In this document: positions 1-5,060 of the stretch, one piece after another | Layout: every line of letters starts with the position of its first letter | How positions within the stretch are numbered: the stretch's first letter is position 1 | Assembly: GCA_947475495.1 (NCBI GenBank) | Contig: CANJNX010000098.1 | Span: 1 to 5,060 of the forward strand | DNA: 5,060 bases | From: Comamonadaceae bacterium | Lineage (GTDB): Bacteria; Pseudomonadota; Gammaproteobacteria; Burkholderiales; Burkholderiaceae_C | Reading direction: 5' to 3' | Made by a program: the position numbers and the translations under genes | Notes under the pieces: model-generated | What the model was told of the DNA's origin: nothing | What the model saw: only the letters and a program-made list of their open reading frames with translations | Database searches by the model: none

Positions 1-757
<757 letters not shown>

Positions 758-774
758 CTACTGATTTTTGTAAA

Positions 775-800
775 TTAACTATATTTGACAATTTAGTTAA
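775..800. promoter_or_regulatory. Inverted repeat TTAACTA-N12-TAGTTAA spanning the -35 element (possible operator)
   Basis: TTAACTA at 775-781 is matched by its exact reverse complement TAGTTAA at 794-800. The 12-bp spacer contains the TTGACA -35 hexamer of the plus-strand promoter. The 7-bp perfect arms and their placement would suit a dimeric transcription factor that controls the sRNA/hemJ promoter and perhaps hemB on the other strand. The region is very AT-rich, so a chance palindrome or an UP-element-like tract is a real alternative. I do not recognise the motif as a named regulator's site. Confidence 0.35.
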
Positions 801-815
801 AACCGCTGCTATAAT
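785..815 (+). promoter_or_regulatory. Strong sigma-70 promoter (TTGACA, 19 bp, TGC-TATAAT)
   Basis: A perfect -35 hexamer TTGACA lies at 785-790 and a perfect -10 hexamer TATAAT at 810-815. The -10 is preceded by TGC (807-809), giving an extended -10 that can offset the long 19-bp spacer. The upstream sequence is A/T-rich. Transcription would be expected to start at about G822, seven bases after the -10 and exactly at the base of the first hairpin of the candidate small RNA. No comparably good promoter is visible just upstream of hemJ. Confidence 0.8.
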
Positions 816-821
816 TTTTTT

Positions 822-919
822 GGGCACCCTGGTGCCTCCCGCTTTTCCTCCCTGAGCGGGGCCTTGACGTGTGACAGCTAATAGGCTTATCACCCCAGCT
901 CTATGCTGGGGTTTTTTTT
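822..919 (+). ncRNA. Candidate small RNA with anti-Shine-Dalgarno loop (or attenuator leader of hemJ)
   Basis: The stretch between a near-consensus promoter and a strong intrinsic terminator is about 98 nt and carries no convincing ORF. Hairpin 1 (823-836) is GGCAC-CCUG-GUGCC. Hairpin 2 (838-860) is a perfect 6-bp stem CCCGCU/AGCGGG whose 11-nt loop (844-854) reads UUUCCUCCCUG, exposing CCUCCC, complementary to the ribosome-binding GGAGG core. A mostly single-stranded linker (861-891) and the terminator follow. Hairpins presenting C/U-rich anti-SD loops ahead of a terminator are the hallmark of trans-acting sRNAs such as the 'cuckoo' group of alpha- and betaproteobacteria. Membership of that family is inference from architecture, not from alignment. 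The alternative is a 5' leader that regulates hemJ (start 949) by termination. It is not 4.5S RNA (no GGAAGGAAGCAGCC-like tetraloop region) nor tRNA. Confidence 0.62.
892..919 (+). terminator. Rho-independent terminator of the candidate sRNA
   Basis: The stem CCCCAGC (893-899) pairs perfectly with GCTGGGG (905-911) around a 5-nt TCTAT loop. A892-T912 can extend it, and eight consecutive T residues follow at 912-919. This is a textbook strong intrinsic terminator. It sits only about 30 bp before the hemJ start, so hemJ either relies on read-through or has a promoter overlapping this region. Confidence 0.9.
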
Positions 920-948
920 GCTCTTTTTCCCACGGCTACACTGCGCCC

Positions 949-1377
949 ATGCTCTGGATCAAAGCCTTTCACATCATTTTTGTCGCAAGCTGGTTTGCAG
1001 GCTTGTTCTATTTGCCAAGAATTTTTGTGAACTTGGCCATGGTCGAGCCGAACTCGCTTGAGGAGCGCGCGCGCTTGCTTTTGATGGCGCGCAAGCTTTT
1101 GCGTTTTACGACCTTGCTTTCTCTGCCTGCGCTGGCGCTGGGCGTGTGGCTGTGGTGGGTTTACGGTATCGGCAAAGGCCCAGGCAACGGCTGGATGGAT
1201 GTCAAACTTTTGTTGGTGGTGTTGGTCATTGGCTACCACCACAGCTGCTCTGTGATCTTGCGAAAATTCGAGTCCCAATCCATGCACCGCAGCCATGTGT
1301 GGTTCCGATGGTTCAACGAGATTCCGGTTTTGATGCTGACCGCTGTCGTTGTACTGGTGGTTGTCAAGCCTTTTTAA
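949..1377 (+). CDS. hemJ: HemJ-type protoporphyrinogen IX oxidase (UPF0093 / CopD-like membrane protein)
   Basis: HemJ oxidises protoporphyrinogen IX to protoporphyrin IX, the penultimate step of protoheme synthesis, in the inner membrane; its electron acceptor is not settled. The product is 142 aa, the usual family length of about 140. The diagnostic N-terminus MLWIKAFHIIFVASWFAGLF continues YLPRIFVN, with conserved H8, W15 and R24. A second helix lies at about 54-72, followed by WMDVKLLLVVLVIGYHH (82-98) with K86 and H97/H98. The C-terminal signature RWFNEIPVLMLTAVVVLVVVKP spans 120-141. Four membrane helices are apparent. I chose the ATG at 949 because the conserved MLWIKAFH start is there; the longer in-frame start at 871 would run through the sRNA terminator. 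No Shine-Dalgarno is evident. Databases often call such proteins 'CopD family', but the motifs are those of HemJ. It is divergent from hemB and heads a five-gene run. Confidence 0.92.
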   Translation: MLWIKAFHIIFVASWFAGLFYLPRIFVNLAMVEPNSLEERARLLLMARKLLRFTTLLSLPALALGVWLWWVYGIGKGPGNGWMDVKLLLVVLVIGYHHSCSVILRKFESQSMHRSHVWFRWFNEIPVLMLTAVVVLVVVKPF

Positions 1378-1389
1378 GTGCGGGCAGCC

Positions 1390-2520
1390 ATGCATAAATC
1401 CGCGGCCTGGCCTCTGTCTTGGATGTATGCCGGCTTGGTGGTTTACGCAAGTCTTTACCCGTTTGCCCAATGGCGTGACCAAGGCATTTCCACCTGGTCT
1501 TTTTTAACCGCGCCTTTGCCGCGCTACTGGTCGGGGTTCGATGTCGCCATTAATGTGGTTGGCTATGCGCCTTTGGGTGCGCTGCTTTCTTTAGCGATAT
1601 TGCGCAGCCTGCGCATGAAGTACCCAATTTTGATTCCCCTGCTTGCGGGGGCTGTGCTGTCATTGCTCATGGAGGGTTTGCAAAGTTACTTGCCCCAGCG
1701 GGTCGCCTCCAAAGAGGATTGGATTTTGAACACACTGGGTGCTGCGCTCGGTGCGGGGGCGACGCTTGCTTTGGATCGGCTGGGCGTATTGGCGCGTTGG
1801 GACCGTGTTCGCAGTCGCTGGTTGGTTGCCTATGGCCGGGGCTATGTGGTGTTGTTGGCCACCTGGCCATTGGCGCTGTTGTTTCCTGCGTCGATTCCTT
1901 TTGGGGTGGGCCAAGTACTGGCACGCTCTATCGCTGCTGTGGACGAAATGGTGACTGAATGGGGCGGACCGGATGCCGCCGCGGTATGGCTGACTTGGCT
2001 TCCTGCGCCCCATGCCGTGGAACATGCGCTCTCGCCCAGTGGGGTGTATTTGTGCGTCCTTCTAGGCTTGTTGATCCCTTGCTTTTTAGCCTTTTGCGTG
2101 GTCCGAAATCCCTTGCACCGCGCCATTGCTGCCGTGGGCTTGGTCCTGCTGGGCGTCTGTACCACCGGGTTTTCTTCGGCGCTGACTTGGGGGCCTGCGC
2201 ACGCGTGGGCTTGGTTGGACGTGCCAGTGCGCAGCGCGGTTGTGACGGCTGTGCTTTTGGCGTTGGCACTGGTTTGGCTTCCCGTTCGCGCCAGCGCAGC
2301 ACTGGTTTTACTGGCTTTGGGCGTGGACTTGAGCCTACTCAACCAAGCGCCAGAGAGCCCGTACTTTGCTCAAACTTTGCAGGCCTGGGAGCAGGGCCGT
2401 TTTATTCGTTTTAATGGCCTGGCCCAATGGCTGGGATGGATTTGGCCCTATGCTGCCGCCTTGGTCGTTCTGACCCAGTTCGGGCGGCGCACTGATCAGA
2501 AACCTCAAAGCTATGACTGA
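1390..2520 (+). CDS. VanZ-family integral membrane protein with long C-terminal membrane extension
   Basis: The 376-aa polytopic membrane protein has an N-terminal third matching the VanZ domain: a first helix at about 12-25 (YAGLVVYASLYPF); SGFDVAINVVGYAPLGALLS (48-67) with conserved N55; and the family signature MEGLQSYLPQRVASKEDWI (94-112) followed by LNTLG (113-117), with E95, Q98, R104, S107, D110, N114 and G117. After about residue 130 the rest is hydrophobic, with roughly five or six further membrane segments (about 147-172, 215-240, 246-262, 277-320, 347-366) that I do not recognise. VanZ of enterococci gives low-level teicoplanin resistance, but the function of proteobacterial homologues is unknown. 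An in-frame GTG at 1378 immediately follows the hemJ stop; I prefer the ATG at 1390 (MHKSAAWPL) because it better matches remembered homologues, and neither start has a clear Shine-Dalgarno. The gene overlaps the next by 8 bp, suggesting translational coupling. Confidence 0.85.
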   Translation: MHKSAAWPLSWMYAGLVVYASLYPFAQWRDQGISTWSFLTAPLPRYWSGFDVAINVVGYAPLGALLSLAILRSLRMKYPILIPLLAGAVLSLLMEGLQSYLPQRVASKEDWILNTLGAALGAGATLALDRLGVLARWDRVRSRWLVAYGRGYVVLLATWPLALLFPASIPFGVGQVLARSIAAVDEMVTEWGGPDAAAVWLTWLPAPHAVEHALSPSGVYLCVLLGLLIPCFLAFCVVRNPLHRAIAAVGLVLLGVCTTGFSSALTWGPAHAWAWLDVPVRSAVVTAVLLALALVWLPVRASAALVLLALGVDLSLLNQAPESPYFAQTLQAWEQGRFIRFNGLAQWLGWIWPYAAALVVLTQFGRRTDQKPQSYD

Positions 2521-2863
2521 CAACATGACTGATTCACCCATGCCTGAAAAATTGTATTTTGAGCGCCACATTTTTTTCTGTCTCAATGAAAGAAAAAATG
2601 GAGAAAGTAGCTGTGCGCAGCACCAAGCTAGAAAAGCCTTTGACCAATGCAAACAAAAAATTCGGGATGCTGAGCTTTCCGGCCCAGGGCAGGTTCGCGT
2701 CAACCAAGCCGGGTGCTTGGGCCGCTGCGAGCAAGGGCCGGTTGCGGTGGTGTACCCCGAAGGGACGTGGTACACCTATGTTGATGAAGCAGACATGGAT
2801 GAGATTGTTGAGTCACACCTCAAAGCAGGCAAGCCCGTAGAACGGTTACGCCTACAAGATTGA
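2513..2863 (+). CDS. Thioredoxin-like [2Fe-2S] ferredoxin (COG3411-type)
   Basis: This is a small soluble electron-transfer protein of 116 aa. HIFFCLNERKNGESSC gives C23 and C34 (C-x10-C), and AGCLGRCEQGPVAVVYPEG gives C68 and C72 (C-x3-C). This spacing is that of thioredoxin-fold [2Fe-2S] ferredoxins related to the NuoE-type and Shethna-type domains, which ligate one cluster with four cysteines. WYTYVDEADMDEIVESHL (86-103) is the usual C-terminal strand and helix. C46 is extra and probably not a ligand. The first ATG (2513) overlaps the end of the VanZ gene by 8 bp in an ATGACTGA junction. In-frame ATGs at 2525 and 2540 are plausible alternatives, and the conserved region starts only at about residue 11, so the exact start is uncertain. 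Its redox partner is unknown; the operon contains HemJ, an oxidase whose electron acceptor is unresolved. Confidence 0.9.
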   Translation: MTDNMTDSPMPEKLYFERHIFFCLNERKNGESSCAQHQARKAFDQCKQKIRDAELSGPGQVRVNQAGCLGRCEQGPVAVVYPEGTWYTYVDEADMDEIVESHLKAGKPVERLRLQD

Positions 2864-2872
2864 CCGCCATTC

Positions 2873-3532
2873 ATGAACCCGCGTACGCTTAAGCAAACCC
2901 TGCAGGGCCAGGCTGGCATCTTGGAAATGCTGGTTGACGAGCCGCAACTCGCAGAGGGCGAAAAATGCAAAGGCGTCGCGGTGATTGCCCACCCACATCC
3001 ATTGTTTGGGGGCACGATGGACAACAAAGTTGTACAAACCCTGGCGCGTGCGTTTGTGTTGGCGAAGTGGCGCGCCGTTCGATTTAATTTTCGCGGTGTC
3101 GGCCAAAGCCAAGGGGTGTATGACGAAGGGCGCGGTGAGCTGCAAGACTTGTTGGATGTCATTGCGCACATGGCGCCTCTGGCCAGTCAGGAATCGGCCT
3201 TGTCCTTGGCGGGGTTTTCTTTTGGCTCTTTTGTCACCAGCCATGCAGCGCAGCAGCTTTTTCCAAATCGGCCCATTGATAAATTGGTTTTGGTGGGTAC
3301 AGCGGCAAGCCGGTTTGAAGTAGCCCCGATCGATCCCGCTTTGCATGAGCGCACTTTGGTATTGCATGGCGAAGAGGACGATACCGTTGCCTTGGCGAAT
3401 GTGATGGATTGGGCACGTCCCCAGTCATTGCCTGTGACAGTGATTCCTGGAGGTGGGCACTTCTTTCATGGACAATTGCCGCTTTTGCGAAGTTTGGTGT
3501 TGCGACATCTTCTATCGCCCTTGAACCCTTAG
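2873..3532 (+). CDS. Alpha/beta hydrolase (COG2945-like serine hydrolase)
   Basis: The 219-aa protein is a compact alpha/beta-hydrolase fold without a lid domain or signal peptide, so probably cytoplasmic. AVIAHPHPLFGGTMDNKVVQ (36-55) is the oxyanion-hole HPHPxxGG segment typical of COG2945. RFNFRGVGQSQG (70-81) is the second conserved block. The nucleophile elbow GFSFG (114-118) places the catalytic serine at S116. LHGEEDDTV (164-172) supplies the acid (D169 or D170), and GGGHFFHG (193-200) supplies H196. The full triad is present, so the enzyme should be active, presumably on an ester or thioester; the substrate cannot be inferred. The ATG is 9 bp after the ferredoxin stop, with no recognisable Shine-Dalgarno, which suggests translation coupled to the upstream gene. 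It fits the operon in spacing and codon use. Confidence 0.9.
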   Translation: MNPRTLKQTLQGQAGILEMLVDEPQLAEGEKCKGVAVIAHPHPLFGGTMDNKVVQTLARAFVLAKWRAVRFNFRGVGQSQGVYDEGRGELQDLLDVIAHMAPLASQESALSLAGFSFGSFVTSHAAQQLFPNRPIDKLVLVGTAASRFEVAPIDPALHERTLVLHGEEDDTVALANVMDWARPQSLPVTVIPGGGHFFHGQLPLLRSLVLRHLLSPLNP

Positions 3533-3533
3533 C

Positions 3534-3547
3534 GCCTCAAAAGAGGC
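3534..3547 (+). promoter_or_regulatory. Small hairpin enclosing the dacC Shine-Dalgarno
   Basis: GCCTC (3534-3538), AAAA loop, GAGGC (3543-3547) form a perfect 5-bp stem-loop between the hydrolase and dacC. The dacC ribosome-binding sequence AAGAGG (3541-3546) lies in the loop and 3' arm. No T-tract follows, so this is not an intrinsic terminator. It could lower dacC initiation unless opened by ribosomes finishing the upstream gene. The stem is short, so the effect may be small. Confidence 0.4.
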
Positions 3548-3551
3548 TTCT

Positions 3552-4730
3552 GTGCTGCTTGTCATGAAACTACTCTTTTCTATTGTGTTGGCGTTTTGGT
3601 GCGGTTTGGCGGCTTCGCAAATTCCGCAAGCCCCAGAAATTGCTGCCCGCTCCTATTTGCTTATCGACGTCACTGCCAACCAAGTGTTGGCCGCAAAAGA
3701 CGTGGACATCCCGATGGAGCCAGCCTCGTTGACCAAGTTGATGTCGGCGTATTTGGTGTTTGACGCTTTGCGGGTTAAAAAAATCGACCTCAAGCAGACC
3801 TTCCCTGTCAGTGAGCACGCTTGGAAGATGCCGGGTTCGCGGATGTTTATCGACCCCAAAATGCAAGTTCCCGTGGAAGATTTAATCAAGGGAATGATTG
3901 TGCAGTCTGGCAACGATGCCACGATGGCGTTGGCCGAGGGCGTCGGCGGAACCGCAGCCCACTTTGTCCAAATGATGAATGACCAAGCCAAGGCGCTTGG
4001 CATGAAATCAACGTCTTACAAAAATCCGGAAGGGCTCACCGAGCCTGGCCACACCACGACCGCGCGCGACCTGAGTACATTGGCGATGCGTTTGATGTCG
4101 GACTTTCCAGAGTACGTCAGTTTTTACGCGATCAAAAAATACCGCTACCCCGGCACACCAGCGGCCAACGACACCAACCGCAACTTGCTGTTACAGCGCG
4201 ACCCAACGGTTGATGGCCTGAAGACGGGCTATACCGATGCAGCAGGTTATTGCATGGTTGCGACCGCTAAGCGGGATTACGCTAACCTAGGACCGTCAGG
4301 TACGGCCCAAAGCGGGCGCAGACTTTTGTCTATCGTCTTGGGTACGGCAAGCGAGAACGCCCGTGCCAACGAATCCCAAAAACTCTTAAATTGGGGTTTT
4401 GTCGCCTATGAGCCGGTGAAACTGTTCGACGCAGACCAGTCCTTGCTCAGCCAAAAGGTGTGGAAAGGCAGCACTGGAATGATCAAAGTGGGTCGGCCCA
4501 ACGCCATCATTGTCGCGGTGGCCCAGGGCAGTGCGGGCAAGCTGACGACGGAGATTGTCCGCAGGGAGCCCTTGCTTGCGCCTGTTGCAAAAGGCCAACA
4601 AGTGGCACTCTTGCGGGTGAAGTCTGCCGGAGTCCAGGTGGTCGAGGTGCCTTTGTTGGCGCTCGAAGAAGTTGCCCAAGCCGGCATTTTTGGACGGGCC
4701 TGGGACGCGGTTCGGCTTTGGATTCGCTAG
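3552..4730 (+). CDS. dacC: D-alanyl-D-alanine carboxypeptidase, PBP5/6 type (peptidase S11)
   Basis: This periplasmic low-molecular-weight penicillin-binding protein trims the terminal D-Ala from peptidoglycan pentapeptides. The product is 392 aa, a normal size. A signal peptide covers about 1-22 (hydrophobic LLFSIVLAFWCGLAAS, cleavage likely near AAS-Q). All three active-site motifs are intact: SLTK (S59 nucleophile, K62), SGN (S119-N121) and KTG (K224-G226). LLIDVTANQVLAAKD (36-50) and EPASLTKLMSAYLVF (56-70) are family hallmarks. The C-terminal beta-rich PBP5 domain (about 280-375) ends in an amphipathic tail, FGRAWDAVRLWIR, which would anchor the enzyme to the outer face of the inner membrane. 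The GTG at 3552 is chosen because AAGAGG sits 5 bp upstream; an ATG at 3564 is possible but lacks a ribosome-binding site. Residues 243-255 look like an insertion relative to remembered homologues. It is the last gene of the run, 19 bp after the hydrolase. Confidence 0.94.
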   Translation: MLLVMKLLFSIVLAFWCGLAASQIPQAPEIAARSYLLIDVTANQVLAAKDVDIPMEPASLTKLMSAYLVFDALRVKKIDLKQTFPVSEHAWKMPGSRMFIDPKMQVPVEDLIKGMIVQSGNDATMALAEGVGGTAAHFVQMMNDQAKALGMKSTSYKNPEGLTEPGHTTTARDLSTLAMRLMSDFPEYVSFYAIKKYRYPGTPAANDTNRNLLLQRDPTVDGLKTGYTDAAGYCMVATAKRDYANLGPSGTAQSGRRLLSIVLGTASENARANESQKLLNWGFVAYEPVKLFDADQSLLSQKVWKGSTGMIKVGRPNAIIVAVAQGSAGKLTTEIVRREPLLAPVAKGQQVALLRVKSAGVQVVEVPLLALEEVAQAGIFGRAWDAVRLWIR

Positions 4731-4736
4731 AATTTT

Positions 4737-4765
4737 TTGCTTTCCCTCCCCCAATCTGCTATATT
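4737..4765 (+). promoter_or_regulatory. rpsL promoter (TTGCTT, 17 bp, TGC-TATATT)
   Basis: A -35 TTGCTT at 4737-4742 and a -10 TATATT at 4760-4765 are separated by the optimal 17 bp, and TGC (4757-4759) gives an extended -10. Transcription would start at about 4771-4773, leaving a leader of roughly 92 nt before rpsL. The promoter begins within 10 bp of the dacC stop, so rpsL has its own transcription start even if some dacC transcripts read through. Confidence 0.75.
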
Positions 4766-4771
4766 AGAAGG

Positions 4772-4792
4772 CTTTTCGGAAATTCCGAAGGG
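4772..4792 (+). other. 5' leader hairpin of the rpsL transcript
   Basis: TTCGG (4775-4779) pairs with CCGAA (4785-4789) around an AAATT loop. C4772-G4792 and two G-U pairs extend it to 8 bp in RNA, placing it at the very 5' end of the predicted transcript. At the DNA level the core is a 7-bp inverted repeat, TTCGGAA-A-TTCCGAA. It may stabilise the mRNA or be a regulatory structure. There is no T-tract directly after it, so it is not a standard terminator. Confidence 0.5.
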
Positions 4793-4830
4793 ATTCACGT
4801 TTTCGAAGTTTTTTGAAATTTAGTTACCAA

Positions 4831-4850
4831 ACGTTTAGGGACGTTTATAT
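4831..4850 (+). repeat. Tandem 10-bp repeat in the rpsL leader (ACGTTTA x2)
   Basis: ACGTTTAGGG (4831-4840) is followed directly by ACGTTTATAT (4841-4850), so the 7-mer ACGTTTA recurs at one helical turn. A related ACGTTTT lies at 4797-4803. The repeats end two bases before the Shine-Dalgarno. They could be a binding site in DNA or RNA, or simply an AT-rich ribosomal leader without function. Confidence 0.4.
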
Positions 4851-4852
4851 TT

Positions 4853-4858
4853 AGGAGG
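4853..4858 (+). promoter_or_regulatory. Strong Shine-Dalgarno of rpsL (AGGAGG)
   Basis: AGGAGG lies 5 bp upstream of GTG at 4864 and fixes this codon as the rpsL start. It contrasts with the weak or absent Shine-Dalgarno sequences before most genes of the preceding run. Confidence 0.9.
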
Positions 4859-4863
4859 CTTAA

Positions 4864-5060
4864 GTGCCAACCATTAACCAGCTAGTGCGTCAGGGGCGCG
4901 AGGTCGAAACGATCAAATCAAAGAGCCCTGCGATGCAGAACTCTCCCCAGCGTCGTGGCGTGTGCACCCGTGTGTACACCACGACCCCCAAGAAGCCTAA
5001 CTCCGCTTTGCGTAAAGTAGCCAAAGTGCGCTTGACCAACGGTTTTGAAGTGATTTCCTA
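4864..5060 (+). CDS. rpsL: Ribosomal protein S12, N-terminal part, 3' end outside window
   Basis: S12 is the 30S subunit protein at the decoding centre that supports tRNA selection and is the classical target of streptomycin-resistance mutations. The visible 65 codons, of about 125, begin [20 protein letters not shown] and include the invariant block [20 protein letters not shown] (30-49), then [16 protein letters not shown]. The lysine at position 43 counting Met (K42 in mature E. coli numbering) is present, so this common resistance position is wild type here. The second hotspot region near residue 88 is outside the window. The start is GTG with an excellent Shine-Dalgarno. In relatives rpsL leads the rpsL-rpsG-fusA-tuf unit; those genes are not visible here. 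Confidence 0.98.
   Translation, partial: MPTINQLVRQGREVETIKSKSPAMQNSPQRRGVCTRVYTTTPKKPNSALRKVAKVRLTNGFEVIS

Noticed and set aside
838..852. Similarity of the sRNA segment CCCGCTTTTCCTCCC to the pyrimidine-rich start of hemB (CCCGCTCCTTTTCCCC on the minus strand)
   Set aside because: Both are simple C/T-rich tracts; the likeness is short, gapped and probably coincidental.
822..919. 4.5S (SRP) RNA, 6S RNA or tRNA as identity of the intergenic RNA
   Set aside because: The conserved SRP domain IV sequence, the long 6S-type bulged duplex and tRNA arms are all absent; size and loops fit a terminator-ended sRNA better.
871..948. 26-codon N-terminal extension of hemJ from GTG at 871
   Set aside because: It would translate through the intrinsic terminator and T-tract, and the conserved HemJ N-terminus begins exactly at ATG 949.
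901..1482. Long minus-strand open frame (193 codons) opposite hemJ
   Set aside because: It is antisense to a gene with clear HemJ motifs, has a low-complexity Gln/Arg/His-rich composition and resembles no protein I know; it is a by-product of codon bias.
1842..2342. Minus-strand open frame (166 codons) opposite the VanZ gene
   Set aside because: Ser/Thr/Ala-rich translation of the reverse strand of a hydrophobic membrane-protein gene; no domain, no start signals.
4700..4740. Possible terminator at the end of dacC (TTTTTT at 4733-4738)
   Set aside because: Only a weak, mismatched stem (GCGG/TCGC) precedes the T-run, and the T-run overlaps the rpsL -35 region; not enough to call a terminator.

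Overview
The window reads as ordinary chromosome from a betaproteobacterium, most likely Comamonadaceae (Rhodoferax/Polaromonas/Limnohabitans-like). This placement is inferred from remembered homologues: a HemB with the aspartate-type metal site, a HemJ-type protoporphyrinogen oxidase, a DacC with Burkholderiales-like features, and rpsL directly downstream. There is no mobile element, CRISPR array, tRNA or rRNA, and no obvious foreign island.

Layout: (1) Positions 1-712, minus strand, hold the N-terminal 237 codons of hemB; the 3' end lies outside the window. (2) The 236-bp divergent gap (713-948) has a near-consensus plus-strand promoter (TTGACA, 19-bp spacer, extended TGC-TATAAT) and then about 98 nt that fold as hairpin, hairpin, linker, and a strong intrinsic terminator. 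The second hairpin displays CCUCCC in its loop. This is best read as an unannotated small RNA with an anti-Shine-Dalgarno loop, or else as an attenuator leader for hemJ, and is the most interesting element here. (3) Positions 949-4730, plus strand, are a compact run of five genes: hemJ, a VanZ-family membrane protein, a thioredoxin-fold [2Fe-2S] ferredoxin, a COG2945-like alpha/beta hydrolase, and the D-Ala-D-Ala carboxypeptidase dacC. Gaps are 12, -8, 9 and 19 bp, so they are probably co-transcribed. (4) Positions 4731-4863 hold a good promoter, a leader with a hairpin and a tandem 10-bp repeat, and a strong Shine-Dalgarno. (5) Positions 4864-5060 are the first 65 codons of rpsL (ribosomal protein S12), starting with GTG and running off the window.

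How the parts fit: hemB and hemJ carry out an early and the penultimate step of protoheme synthesis and are divergently arranged around the candidate sRNA. VanZ-like and DacC proteins both point to the cell envelope. The ferredoxin could be a redox partner, but nothing in the sequence shows for which enzyme. rpsL begins a separate translation-machinery transcription unit with its own promoter.
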